From Saprospiraceae bacterium (GTDB taxonomy: Bacteria > Bacteroidota > Bacteroidia > Chitinophagales > Saprospiraceae), in NCBI GenBank assembly GCA_016717655.1, contig JADKFC010000006.1, forward strand, positions 124,001 to 188,000: DNA of 64,000 nt. The letters run 5' to 3'. Under the pieces are notes generated by a model that saw only the letters and a program-made list of their open reading frames with translations, was not told the origin of the DNA and ran no database searches. A program made the translations under genes and the position numbers. Of the stretch, positions 26,635 through 37,883 are shown piece after piece. Position 1 is the first letter of the stretch. Each line of letters starts with the position of its first letter.

Positions 26635-29546
26635 CTACCCATTATAACACTTCTCCAGGGTTGTGCCATATTGGTCTTTAAAACATTTGATAAAATAGGC
26701 GGGTGAGTTAAAACCGCATCGATAGGCAATTTCAGATACATTGCCTGCTTTTTTGTTCCAGTAACTGTTTTGCATTCTCCAACCTCATCGAACGAATGAT
26801 CTCATTAGGACCTCTTGCCTGTTAGGGCTGAAAGTTTGCGATGGAGCTGGCTCCTGCTAAATCCCACTTTCTGACTCAGTTCCACGACCGAAAAGCCTTC
26901 ATCATCTAAATTTTGTTGGATGGTATCTCTCACATTTTGAATAAACTTAGCGTCAATATTTTCTTCCTGTAAGGCATCAGGTGAGAAGGGGTTTAGCGGA
27001 CTTAGGTATTTTTCCTGTAATCGAATTCGGGTCGTCAACCAGTTTTTAATTTTCAGAACCAACTCTGTGGCCAGGAAGGGCTTGGTTAAAAAATCATCTG
27101 CACCTGCTTCAAGACCTTGAATTTTATCAGCCTCCTCTGTTTTTGATGTAAGCATAATTACTGGTATATGAGATAAGAGAGGATGTTTTTTGATAAGTTT
27201 ACAAAGACTGAGGCCATCAAGTTCTGGCATCATGATATCTGTGATTATGATGTCGGGTACCTGCATCGTTGCCACTTCCAGTCCTTCTCTTCCATTGGTG
27301 GCTTCCAGCATCAGGTAATTGTCACCTAACTGGTCTTTAATGTAGGTCCTCACATCCGCATTGTCTTCTACTACCAGAATAATTTTTTTTGGGATTTATT
27401 TTTTTGATCCTTCTGGAGCAGATGAGGTATCTGAAATTTGCGTTTCCAGGTGTGTTACTTCATCCTCAAAAAGTTTGATTGGTAAACTGATGGTTGTCAA
27501 AGAAGGCCCTATCCACTCTCAAAGTTACCGTAAAACAGATCCCTCTCCTTCTTTGCTTTTTACCGAAACACCTCCTCCATGAAGCTCACTGAGTTCTTTT
27601 ACCAAAGCAAGGCCCAGACCACTTCCAGGTTGAAGTTCGGAGTGTGTAGTTTTTGAAAATCGTTCAAATAAGCTGGGTATTTGCTCCTCAGAGATACCAA
27701 TGCCGGTATCCATGACATCAATTTGAATGGTTTGACCGGATAAAGGGTAGATAACCACAAAAATACTTCCTCCATCATTGCTAAATTTGATGGCATTGGA
27801 GAGAAGATTGGCCATTATTTTTTCTACTGCATCTCTGTCATAACAGCATTGTCCACCTTTATCAGGACAGTCGATATCAAAGTGTATATTCCTACGATCT
27901 GCAAGGCTTTCAAAAGAATAGACAGTGGCTTTTATTAGATTGTGGATGTTTCCGATGGATCCGGTAAGTTTCATTCTACCACTTTCCAACTTGCTCAATA
28001 AAAGCAATTGATTGACAAGTTCCAGCAATCTTTTACCGTTTTTGTGCATGATCCGGTAATATTTTTGCTGATCCCCAATAAAACTGCCATTGATCATTTG
28101 TTCGAGTGGACCTATGATGAGAGATAGGGGAGTGCGGATTTCATGGCTGATGTTGGCAAAGAAAGTGCTTTTTATTTTGTCTACTTCTCTCAATCTATTG
28201 GCTTCACGGTGTTCTAACTCTGCTTCCAGCCTGGATTTTTCTGCTTCTAACCGAGCCTGGTTTTTTTGCATCTGCTGTTGTTTTCTTTGGTAAAAAAACA
28301 AGCCTGTAAGGAGGAGGAGGGCTATGATTGAACCCAAAATCCACTTGCTCTTTTTTTCCTGTTCTTCTGCCAATAGTTTTTCTTTTTCAGCAGTTTCATA
28401 TTTGACCTGGTAATTGGTAATGTTGCTGACGATTTGTTGGGATAAAGAGGAATCTGAAACCACTTGAAATTGGTGGTGAAAGTCCCTGGCAGCTTCAAAA
28501 TTATTTTGAAGAGCAGATAAGATTTCCATTCCGCGATAGATGTCTTTGAATAATTTATAATTGGTACTCTTTCGCGCTTCTTTTTCAGCTTTTTTGAAAT
28601 GCTCAGTAGCCAACCCATACCGCCCTTCTTCCATTTCTACATAGCCCAGGATATTATGGGCATCACCCCGAACAGCGTCGTTTCCCGCTTCCTCCAGGAG
28701 GCTAAGGATTTCCTTGCAAATAAGCCGGCATTCATCAAGTTGATGCAATTGCAAAAGAGCGGCTCCTGCAAAAACCAGTGATTGCGCTTGTCCGATAGGA
28801 TAATTCATTTTTTTAAATGATTCTGCCCCCTTTTTAGCGTTTAACATAGCCTCTTGCCAATTGCCTTGCTTCATGTTTACTTCAGCCAGGCCTGCATAAG
28901 CTCTGCCTAATTCATAAACCCTACCTATTTTTTGGCTGAGGACAACAGAATTCTGATGGTATTGAATGGCAAGCTTCGCCCTATTTAATTCTAAATTACA
29001 CAAAGCCAGCATATTATAGGCATTTAAAAGGCCTACCGTGTCTTTTATCTCGGTGGCGATCAACAGGCATTGGTCTGAGTATTCTATGGCTTTATCCCAC
29101 ATAGATTTCATGCCATAGGTGTTGGCCAATGATTCATATGCTTCAAGAATTGTTGTTTTTGATTTAGACTTGATGGCATGTTGCAAGGCCTTCTCGGCTA
29201 AAACCTGATTGTTCTTACTTTCTCCATGGATGTTAAGTGTTGAAAAAAGTACATTCAAACATCGGGCAATCCATTTGTCATCATTTTTACTTTCTGCAAT
29301 GGTCAAAGCAGCTTGTGCTGCTTCTATAGACTTGTTTTTATTAGCCCCAACATAATAGCGACAGATATCATAATAGGCAAGCATTTTTTGGGTATCCACC
29401 ATATTGGGAATCAGTTGCAAAAGACTATCCGGGTTAAGCTTTTTTTGTGCCTGGATGGGTAGGAAGCCCATGGTCAATACCAGGTAGATGGTTAATCTGC
29501 TCAATTTCATGGCTTTGTATACTATATGATGGATAAATTTAGGCAT
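26635..29546 (-). pseudogene. Hybrid two-component regulator (TPR, histidine kinase, receiver, AraC HTH), frameshifted as read
   Basis: One-protein two-component system of about 970 residues. Signal peptide (MKLSRLTIYLVLTMGFLPIQA), periplasmic TPR repeats (about 40-370), a transmembrane helix (KWILGSIIALLLLTGLFFY), HisKA with the phospho-His in STFFANISHEIRTPLSLI, and HATPase with NLLSNAIKFSNDGG and PGSGLGLALVKELSELHGG. The receiver (VVEDNADVRTYIKDQ, PDIIITDIMMPELDG, VIMLTSK) and an AraC domain (VVELSQKVGFSRSQLHRKLSALTG, VSEIAYRCGFNSPAYF) follow. The frame breaks near 27537, 27507-27509, 27383-27405 (two opposite indels in A runs), about 26811 and 26749-26754. Homology resumes each time. Its target may be the divergent cytochrome c gene. 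Confidence 0.87.
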
Positions 29547-29905
29547 TCTAGTGGTTTTTTCTTCTTGAAAGCCTGATTAATCTTCGTCATTAGAAATATT
29601 GTATTGAATTTGGCTGTTTCTAAAAAATATATGAAATGTTGTTTTTATAACTTATTTATTTTTATTTCTTTCAAAAAGTTTCACAAAACTATAAATATCA
29701 GTCGATTGGAGATTTCGATCTTGTCGCAATTTTGATAAAACTTGTAGCACATTTTGTTTTTCATTAGGATAAGTAATTGATATACAGAATAAAAGGAAAA
29801 TGCGACAAGATTGAAATAGTGTGCGACAAATAAGATATGGCTAGATTGTATTATAGGCCAATTTTGTAATGGAAAACAACTTTCATAATCTTAATCATTA
29901 CTACC
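29547..29905. other. Divergent intergenic region with TTGTCGCA boxes
   Basis: About 359 AT-rich bases separating the hybrid regulator gene (minus) from the cytochrome c gene (plus). It contains a near-perfect 16-bp inverted pair and a third half-site, listed separately. No gene or RNA was seen. Confidence 0.6.
29713..29829. promoter_or_regulatory. Candidate regulator-binding boxes: inverted 16-mers plus a half-site
   Basis: TTTCGATCTTGTCGCA at 29713-29728 is the reverse complement of TGCGACAAGATTGAAA at 29801-29816, with 15 of 16 bases matching. TGCGACAA occurs again at 29822-29829. The sites lie between a transcriptional regulator gene and a divergent target candidate, the usual place for operators. 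A long-range hairpin is an alternative reading. Confidence 0.5.
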
Positions 29906-30802
29906 ATGAAAAAAATACTTAGGATCCTTGGATTGGCTTTACTTTCCATTTTTCTTATAGTTGCGATTGCAGCTACCTATTTTACCTATCGCTTTAATTC
30001 CCAGGCTAAGGTCAGGGTTGAGTTGACTCCGGCGAATGTAGTGATCCCAAATGATTCACTGTCCGTGGAAAGAGGACGTGTTTTATCGGTTGGCTGTAGA
30101 TCCTGCCATGGAAATCAGTTGGAGGGCAAGTACTTTTTTGATGATCCTACCATTGGAAAATTAGCGTCATCAAATCTCACAAGGGCCAAAGGCAGTCCTA
30201 CTGAACACTACACTGATGTGGATTGGGTCAGGGCTATTCGGCACGGCTTAGGCAAAGATGGCAGAATGTTGTTTGTAATGCCCAGCGAATCGATGTGTCA
30301 TTTGAGTGACAAAGATTTGGGCAGTCTTATAGCATTTATAAAAACCTTGCCGCCTGTTGAAGGGAAATTTGACGAGCCTTCACTGACTGCATTTTCAAAA
30401 GTTATGGCCGGAGCCGGACAATTTGGAGAGCTGTATCCTTATAAGGTAATTGACCATGAAAAAGCTCAAAACATACCCCATCCAGCAGAGGTCAACAGTC
30501 TTGAACACGGCTACTACATGGTACAATCTCATGGCTGTGTTTCTTGTCACAAAACAGATTTTGGGGGTGGAAAATCTCCCGATCCTGTTTCACCTCCTGC
30601 AGCCAATATCTCTTCCTCAGGAAATCCGGGTAAGTGGACAAAGGGGCAGTTTATCGAAACGCTTCGCAATGGTAAGACTCCTGAAGGCAAGGTTTTGGAT
30701 CCTCAGTTTATGCCTTTTGCAGGTATAGCCGTATTTTCAGATGAGGAAATAGGATCTATCTACGATTATATAATGAGTTTGCCTCCTGCAGAGAGGAAGT
30801 GA
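29906..30802 (+). CDS. Membrane-anchored dihaem cytochrome c
   Basis: 298 residues. An N-terminal helix (about 4-26) anchors the protein or acts as a signal. Two cytochrome c domains follow, each with a haem attachment site: CRSCHG (Cys64, Cys67, His68) and CVSCHK (Cys211, Cys214, His215). Candidate axial methionines are in LFVMPSESM and QFMPFAGI. It resembles the dihaem cytochrome subunits that pass electrons from periplasmic dehydrogenases to the respiratory chain, but no dehydrogenase gene is adjacent. Expression may be controlled by the divergent hybrid regulator. Confidence 0.9.
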   Translation: MKKILRILGLALLSIFLIVAIAATYFTYRFNSQAKVRVELTPANVVIPNDSLSVERGRVLSVGCRSCHGNQLEGKYFFDDPTIGKLASSNLTRAKGSPTEHYTDVDWVRAIRHGLGKDGRMLFVMPSESMCHLSDKDLGSLIAFIKTLPPVEGKFDEPSLTAFSKVMAGAGQFGELYPYKVIDHEKAQNIPHPAEVNSLEHGYYMVQSHGCVSCHKTDFGGGKSPDPVSPPAANISSSGNPGKWTKGQFIETLRNGKTPEGKVLDPQFMPFAGIAVFSDEEIGSIYDYIMSLPPAERK

Positions 30803-30820
30803 GGAAGATTGTGAAATGAT

Positions 30821-30841
30821 AAGTTGCCAACATGGCAACTT
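30821..30841 (+). terminator. Possible weak terminator hairpin
   Basis: AAGTTGCC and GGCAACTT pair perfectly around a five-base loop, 19 bases after the cytochrome c stop. The T tract behind it is poor (TACTATTTC), so termination is uncertain. Confidence 0.4.
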
Positions 30842-30998
30842 ACTATTTCACCAAAGTAAGTCAAAAAAAATTGTAAAGTAAAATCTATCATTCAAGTACT
30901 CAAAGCAGAGTTACAATTGCTGAAATTGTATTATTTTATCTTTAAGTGGATTAAGAAATTTGGATGAATTCCTTCCTAAGATCTTCATAGAAAAATGA

Positions 30999-31664
30999 TT
31001 ATTTCAAATTAAAAACCAGGCCAAGGCCAATACTTGTGTTTTTTATATTGTAAATAAGGATGAATCTCTGTAAAAGCAGGGTTTTTGCGTACATAGTACT
31101 CCCAACAGAAAATTTAATTCCCAGTGTTTTGTATTTGAAAATTAGCCCACCTGTAAACTTATACCCAAATACCCATTTATCCTTTGTTGCTTGTACATTA
31201 AAATCTCTGAATTCTTCACTTGACTCTGAGGCTATCAAAGCTCCTCCGTTTATGTACATTTCAATGTCAGAAGTACTATATCTGACTTCAGGGAGGAGTC
31301 CAAAATATATTTTTTCATTGAATAACAATGAGGGTCTTATATATCTTGATTTTGTCTTACCGCCCTCAACATAGGTATAACTTATTTGGACATAGGTCCG
31401 GGCTGTATTGTAACCAACTTCAGACCTCAATCTAAAAAAATTATAAACCGGAAACGCGACTCCCAAGCTGTATTGAGAACCTACATTGTTTTCCTGGCCG
31501 GTATAAATTTCTTTTCCCTTGTGGTAGAATTTGACTGTAGAAATCAAACGATCTATTCCTATATCGAATTCTATGTTTTGGGCCAAAGATTTTGCCGCTA
31601 ACAGAAGAGTGAATGAGCTAAAAATAATGCCACACAAAATGTTTTTCTCATAGTAATTTCTCAA
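30999..31664 (-). CDS. Outer-membrane beta-barrel protein
   Basis: 221 residues. Signal peptide NILCGIIFSSFTLLLAAKSLAQ, then alternating strands (VGSQYSLGVAFPVYNFFRLRSEVGYNTAR is one hairpin region) and tyrosine-rich turns. The C-terminus (SIGLGLVFNLK) is barrel-like, although it ends in Lys rather than an aromatic residue. It looks like a porin-family or OmpW-type small barrel; no specific function can be assigned. Transcribed alone toward the cytochrome c gene. Confidence 0.65.
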   Translation of the reverse strand: MRNYYEKNILCGIIFSSFTLLLAAKSLAQNIEFDIGIDRLISTVKFYHKGKEIYTGQENNVGSQYSLGVAFPVYNFFRLRSEVGYNTARTYVQISYTYVEGGKTKSRYIRPSLLFNEKIYFGLLPEVRYSTSDIEMYINGGALIASESSEEFRDFNVQATKDKWVFGYKFTGGLIFKYKTLGIKFSVGSTMYAKTLLLQRFILIYNIKNTSIGLGLVFNLK

Positions 31665-31821
31665 TGGTTAATAAAAATAATCAATCTCACTTAACAATTT
31701 ATCTTCAAAAAAACGAAGCCAATTAATATAAATCCCAAGAATAAAACAAGTGTCTAATGCGACTACAAACTACTATGCAATTTTATAGAATTATATTATT
31801 GCCTGTATATCAAACATTGCA

Positions 31822-33281
31822 TTATTCTTTCCACTCTTTTACCAGATTGAGAAATTCTTTTCTATAATCATGGGGATCAAATGCAACGGCATTTTTACCC
31901 ATGTCTTGTACCATTTGTTTATTAAGTTTGCCTTTGTATTGAGACTGTTTCATGATTAAACCAAAGCCTGCTATTGATGCAGCAAATCTCATGTTTTCAG
32001 AAGATTTGGCAAAATCTAATGGTGGAGAATTGATCGTATGGGTTATGAGTCGACTCACTTCTTCATTCGGTTTTTTATATCTGAAATCAAAATGCGCAAT
32101 GGTGTCATCTTTCTGGGCATCCAATAAATCTACTTCGTAAATTGCGGTAATGGTTTGACCAGCTCCAATTTCACCTGCATCTTTGGCGTCATTGGCAAAA
32201 TCTTTATTATTGAGACTTCGGTTTTCATATCCTATCAGGCGATAGGAATCAACCATATTTTTTATTAAATTTCACCTGAATCTTACCGTCCTTGGCAATA
32301 GTATGAAATTTTGATATTTCATGGGTAAAGACTTTTTGTATCTGACTGACATTGTCTATATATTCATAGTTGCCGTTACCATTATCTGCCAATTGTTCCA
32401 TCATAGTCTCATTGAGATTGCCAGTGCCAACTCCTAATACTGTGAGAAAGATGCCGCTTTCCTGTTTTTCTTCGATGAGTTTGATCAATTCATCTGTTGA
32501 AGAAATTCCTACATTAAAATCTCCATCTGTACCCAGAATTACCCTATTGTTTCCACCGGCAATGAAATGTTTCTCTGCTAGTTCATAAGCGGTAATAATA
32601 CCTTCTGATCCAGCGGTAGAACCTCCGGCACCCAGTTGGTCAATTGCCGTTTTAATTTTAATTTTTCGCTGCCAAGAGTTGGCTCTAATATTACACCAGC
32701 TTGACCAGCGTATGTAGCAATGGATATTCTATCCTGGGGTCTAAGGTTGTCCGTTAAAGTTTTAAATCCTTTTTTAGCAGGTCTAATTTATCTGCCGATG
32801 CCATAGAGCCGGAAATGTCAATTAAAAATACAAAGTTTGAATTGGGGATTTGGCTCAGTGGCAAAGAAATTCCTTTCATGCCCAGTCTTATCAGATGATG
32901 GTCTGGGTTCCACGGACAACCTGATATTTCTGATTCCAAAGATACATTCTCCCCATCTGTTGGGTCAAGGTAATCAAATGTAAAGTAGTTGAGGTATTCT
33001 TCAATTCTTACGGCTGCTTTTGGTGGTGTTTGACCATCATTTAAAAATCTTCTTGAATTGGTGTAAGCACCTCCATCTGCATCCAAAGCAAATGTTGTTA
33101 TCTCCTGTTCTGCTACCTTTATAAATGGATTTTCTTCATAATCTTTGTATTTTTCATTGAATTCAGTGACGGGAATTGAAATATCTTCTAGATAAAAACC
33201 ATCAGCATAGTTGCAGCTAAAAAATATAAGCGTAAAGATAATTGAAACGGGTATTCTCATTAGTTCAATTTTTATTAGCAC
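31822..33281 (-). pseudogene. YfbK-like von Willebrand factor A lipoprotein, three frameshifts as read
   Basis: About 486 residues when rebuilt. The start at MRIPVSIIFTLIFFSC, eight codons into the frame, gives a lipobox. The N-terminal YfbK-type segment contains TTFALDADGGAYTNSRRFL and EEYLNYFTFDY. The VWA domain begins FVFLIDISGSMASADK (MIDAS DxSxS) and continues with ILGTDGDFNVGISSTDELI. The C-terminal DUF3520-like part holds VDSYRLIGYENRSLNNKDF. Frames change at 32770-32775 (A6 should be A7), 32662-32666 (A5 should be A6) and 32258-32263 (A6 should be A5), and homology runs across each. Cell-envelope location is inferred and the function is unknown. Confidence 0.83.
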
Positions 33282-33549
33282 AATAGTTAAGGTATGTTGT
33301 TTTAAGAGCTGGATGGGGTACTACCTAGCTATTATTTGTATAACGAATTCCCTGGGATATTTGTAATAATAAACTTATGCCACCTTCTATTTTATTGAGT
33401 ATAAATACTTTTAATAAACTAAATGTAATACCGTAGAATAATATTTGGTTTATTGAGATATTAAGCCATATTTCCAAATTTTATTCCCCGATGAAAATTC
33501 TATGTCTATTGGGAAGCTGGTTATCTTTGTTATTCAAAATCTTGATTTT

Positions 33550-36015
33550 ATGTTAAAACACATTTGCTTTGCTTTATTGCTGATTTTTACGGCTGCCTGT
33601 ACCAAAAAGATGGCACCACCTGCTGCACCTAAGTCGCCGGCAGCACCTACAGCAGATTCGGCACCTGCTCCCAAAAAGGATGAAAAAAAGAAGGATGAAA
33701 AGGTGAAACCTTATAAAGACATCATCACTGCCGAAGCCGTCTCTGATAGTGGTTTTTTTATTTCCCACAAGGTGAAAGAAAACTGGTACTTTGAATTGCC
33801 CCAGGATGTAATGGATAAAGAAATCCTGATCACAAGCAGGATCTCCGGTTTTGTCAAAAATCTCAACTTTGGAGGTGCCGGGGTAGAATCGCGTCCTCAG
33901 CAGGTAATTCGCTGGCAGAAAAAGGATGATCAGATTTTACTTCGATCTGTGTCATACAATTCTGTGGCAAGTGAAGAAGATCCAATCTACCAGTCGGTAA
34001 AAAACAACAATTTTGAGCCCATCATCATGGTTTTTGATATCAAGGCCTACAATGAAGCAAAAAGTGCTTTTGTCATAGATGTGGCGCCCTTGTTTACCAC
34101 TGATGTCGACATGATTGGTGCCATGGATCCTGATGAAAGAAAGACGTTTGGAATCAAATCTTTGGATTCTAAAAGATCTTTTGTCAATAGCATTAAATCG
34201 TTCCCCCAAAATGTTGAAGTAAGGCACGTATTGACCTATACTGGTTCATCACTGCCAGACAACCAAATCACGGGTACACTTTCTGTTGAAATGAATCAAT
34301 CGTTTATACTCCTGCCTGAGGTGCCTATGGTGCCAAGGTTGTTTGATGCCAGGGTTGGTTATTTTTCCGTGGGTCAGACCAATTATAGTCTCGACGCGCA
34401 AAAAGCAGCCAACCAGCGTTTTATCACGCGGTGGAGATTGGAACCAAAAGAGGAAGACAGAGAGAGATATTTTAAGGGTGAATTGGTTGAGCCAAAAAAA
34501 CAGATCGTTTATTAGATAGACCCGGCCACTCCTGAAAAATGGAGACCCTTCCTCAAACAAGGGGTCAATGACTGGCAGAAAGCTTTTGAAAAAGCAGGTT
34601 TTAAAAATGCCATTGTTGCAAAGGACCCTCCTACCAAGGAAGAAGATCCGGATTGGAGTCCCGAAGATGTACGCTACTCTGTAATCCGATATGTGAGTAC
34701 AGACATCCAAAATGCCATGGGGCCACATGTACACGATCCGCGGACAGGTGAAATCCTGGAGTCGGATATCATCTGGTACCATAACGTAATGAACCTGCTG
34801 CGCAACTGGTACTTTGTCCAGACAGCTGCCATCAACCCTGAAGCGAGGTCTCCTAAATTTAAAGATGAAATCATGGGTAGATTGATCCAATTTGTAGCTG
34901 CTCACGAAGTTGGCCATACCCTTGGTCTTCCCCACAATATGGGATCAAGTGTTGCTTATCCTGTAGACTCATTGAGATCGGTCAACTTTACCGCCAGAAT
35001 GGGCACTGCTCCTTCCATTATGGACTATGCCCGATTTAACTATGTGGCACAGCCGCAGGATGGCAAGGTAGGCCTGATGCCCAATATTGGACCTTATGAT
35101 GACTGGTCTATTCTTTTCGGTTATAAGTTGATTGATGGTGTCAAAGATCCGCAAGAAGAAAGAACAACCATCAACTCCTGGATCAAAGAAAAAGCAAACG
35201 ATCCTATTTATCGTTTTGGTCGCCAACGAGGAATGCCTACCGACCCTACAGCTCAAACAGAAGATCTGGGTGACAATAGCATGCGGGCTTCTGAACTGGG
35301 TATAGAAAACCTCAAAAAGATAGTTCCTAATCTTATTCAATGGACCGGTGAAGACACCAAAGACTATGCGGAACTCAATGAGCTATACAACAATGTGGTG
35401 GGACAATACAGGAGATACCTGGGTCATGTTAGTGCTAATGTAGGAGGGGTTTATGAATATTATAAGACTTATGATCAGGGCGAACCCATTTATCGCCATG
35501 TAGAAAAAGCCAAACAAAAGGATGCAATCAACTTCCTCAATAAACAATTATTTGATACTCCCAATTGGATGATTGATGCCAGGATACTTCACAGGATTGA
35601 AGAAACCGGAATGGCAGAGAGAATTCGTTCTATTCAGGACCAAACCCTTGCTCAGCTCTTTTTTACAGAAAGAATGAAAAGGATGGTAGAAAACCACGCT
35701 CTCAATGGGGCTAATGCTTACAGTCTGACCGAAATGATGGATGACCTGGTGTCCAATATTTATAGAGAAGTTGGCAAGGGGGGAGAAACCAGTCTGTACC
35801 GCAGAAACTTGCAACGAACCTTCATAGAAGTGCTGCAGCGACTGCTCGACAACCCTGATAATGCAGTAGAGCATACCGATGTGAAAGCATTGGCCAGAGG
35901 TACCCTTAAAGACCTGCGTACCCGGTTTCGTGCTGCCAAATCTACAGACAAGTTGACCAGATATCACTACGATGACATGGCATCCAGAATTGACAAAATC
36001 CTGGATGATAAATAA
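33550..36015 (+). pseudogene. Zinc-dependent metalloprotease (DUF5117/DUF5118 type) with in-frame TAG
   Basis: About 822 codons. The ATG 16 codons into the frame gives a lipoprotein signal (MLKHICFALLLIFTAACTKK) followed by a Pro/Ala/Lys-rich linker. The N-terminal domains (to about 34515) match the DUF5118 and DUF5117 layout. The metzincin-like zinc site HEVGHTLGLPHNMG lies downstream, with a later Met-turn candidate SIMDYARFNY. A TAG at 34513-34515 interrupts the frame between QIVY and IDPATPEKWRPFL. Most relatives would have Tyr here (TAC), so one substitution separates this from an intact gene. Everything after it is in the same frame and well conserved. It could be a true nonsense mutation, a base-call error or readthrough. 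Confidence 0.87.
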
Positions 36016-36030
36016 CAATTAAAAAACAAT

Positions 36031-36072
36031 AAAATGTCCGGCCCTTTTATGAAGAGGGTCGGACATTTTATT
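36031..36072. terminator. Bidirectional terminator between convergent genes
   Basis: AAAATGTCCGGCCC pairs with GGGTCGGACATTTT (one mismatch) around an 11-base loop, with A- and T-rich flanks on both sides. It separates the metalloprotease gene from the convergent KAS III gene. Confidence 0.85.
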
Positions 36073-36086
36073 TAATTATCCATTAT

Positions 36087-37165
36087 TTAAGTCAGAGGTA
36101 CGCGGTATAAAAAAGCGTTGATGTGCATACCTGCTCCTACAGAGGCAAAGAGCAGAAGGTCGCCCGGCTGAAAGTTATGACTTCCCAGTTCATTGTGTGA
36201 GATAAGATCGTAAAGGGTAGGTAGGGTAGCTACGCTGCTATTGCCCAACCATGAAATTGACATCGGCATCAGGTTTTCACTATCCGGTACCCGATCGTAA
36301 AGAGCATAGAGGCGTTGGAGGATGGCTTCGTCCATTTTGGCATTAGCCTGGTGAATTAAAACCTTCGCTACCTGATCAATGTGAACGCCACCCTTATCTA
36401 GACACATTTTCATGGCTTGAGGTACGTGTTCAAGTGCATATTGATAGAGTTTTCGACCTGTCATTTTTAAGTAGAGTTCGGGGTTAGCTCCTTCCACATG
36501 CGCATAACTTGGACCCATATGTAACATAAATGCGTGGTGTTTTGTATCCGATCTGGATACATGGCAGATTAGACCTGAATCCTTTTTATCCTGCGCCTCC
36601 AAAACTACTGCTCCAGCACCATCTGCATAAAGCATTGAGTCGCGGTCATGAGGATCACAGACTCTTGACAAGGTTTCGGCTCCAATCACGAGGGCATATT
36701 TGGCATCACCTGATCTAAGGTAGTAATCGGCCTGGATGACACCCTGGAGCCAGCCTGGACAACCAAAAGGCAGGTCATAAGCCACACAAAATGGGTTTTC
36801 AATTCCCAGGTGGTGTTTGATTTTGGCAGACAGACTGGGCACCAGCTCTGTACGCCTGTTGGCATAAGAAATATCGCCAAAATTGTGACCCACAATAATG
36901 TAGTCAAGTTTTTCCTTGTCAATACCCGCATCTGCAATGGCCTTTTCAGCGGCCATCTTACCAAGGTCAGATGCCAATTGATCATCATCTGCATAACGAC
37001 GTTCAGCGATGGTGGTAATTTCCTTAAATTTTTCTGTTATTTCGGACCCTTCTTTGTCCAGTTTCTTTCCATAATTTTCATAAAAAACCCTAGACGCAAA
37101 ATCAGCATTTTTCATGGTTCGGGGGAAATGTGGCTTCCTGAGCCAATGATGTGGGTGCGGAACAT
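36087..37165 (-). pseudogene. 3-oxoacyl-ACP synthase III family protein, N-terminal frameshift as read
   Basis: Condensing enzyme of the FabH-like thiolase fold. The long frame (342 residues from MKNADFASRVF) carries the catalytic residues Cys119 in DLPFGCPGWLQG, His255 in VLIHQANAK and Asn292 in SWLGNSSVATL. Relatives start about 15 residues earlier with a G-x-GS-x-IP segment. That segment is present in another frame as MFRTHIIGSGSHISP, joined by one missing base in the C run at 37121-37125. The true start is therefore probably at 37165. It may make fatty acids or a secondary metabolite precursor; no ACP or other biosynthetic genes are adjacent. Confidence 0.9.
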
Positions 37166-37377
37166 TTTGTGGTGTTTTGTAATACTCTCTTCAATCCAAC
37201 TTAGAATTGAAGCTGTGAAATTACCCAAAGATAATGCAAAATTAATATAAAATAGCGAGAATTACTACGATGTACAAAAGGCAATAATGTGATATAAGTC
37301 ACAGATTAACATAATTATAGATGATATTTATATACGGTTTACAAGCAATATCTTAGGTCGGGCCAGATGCTCTATTT

Positions 37378-37611
37378 TTAATGGCTGACTGTGGTATCTG
37401 ATTTAATTTCCGGTCTTGGCTTTACCATGAAATGCCAGGAAGCATAGCCATTCGTGAACAGAATAATGGAGCCACCAATGATAAGTTCCCATGCCATAAT
37501 CAAGTCGGCAAATTCATTGATTTCGGAAATGAATGCCAGAAAAAACACAAATGTAAATATACACAAAAGGATACCACAAGAAATTCGGAGCCAGGGCCAG
37601 TTAAAAATCAA
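37378..37611 (-). CDS. Small two-helix membrane protein, unknown
   Basis: 77 residues with two hydrophobic helices (ISCGILLCIFTFVFFLAFI and AWELIIGGSIILFTNGYA) and a polar C-terminus. No family recognised. It stands alone between the KAS III gene (divergent spacing of about 210 bases) and nagB. The hydrophobic pattern and sensible start favour a real gene, but there is no further support. Confidence 0.5.
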   Translation of the reverse strand: MIFNWPWLRISCGILLCIFTFVFFLAFISEINEFADLIMAWELIIGGSIILFTNGYASWHFMVKPRPEIKSDTTVSH

Positions 37612-37883
37612 TCAACAAAAAGCTGGAATCGGTAGGTAAATCAACAAGTTGGGGTGATCGGGAATGCAATAAAGCTATACGAGTACCAGAGGATAAAATT
37701 CGGGTATCCAATGATGGAGTGGTTTCATTTTGGATAAGATTGATGAAATTAAACTTTTAGTTTGCAATTTTCTTATGCCTTCATTTTATATACATGAGGC
37801 AAAGGAAATAGGTTTGATATTGATAATACCAGGGTTAAGATTTAATCGTTAACTTAATTATATTTGTTAGATAAACCACATAT

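Noticed and set aside
34249..34935. 228-codon antisense frame in the metalloprotease gene
   Set aside because: It lies opposite strongly conserved metalloprotease sequence, including the zinc site region, and has no recognisable features.
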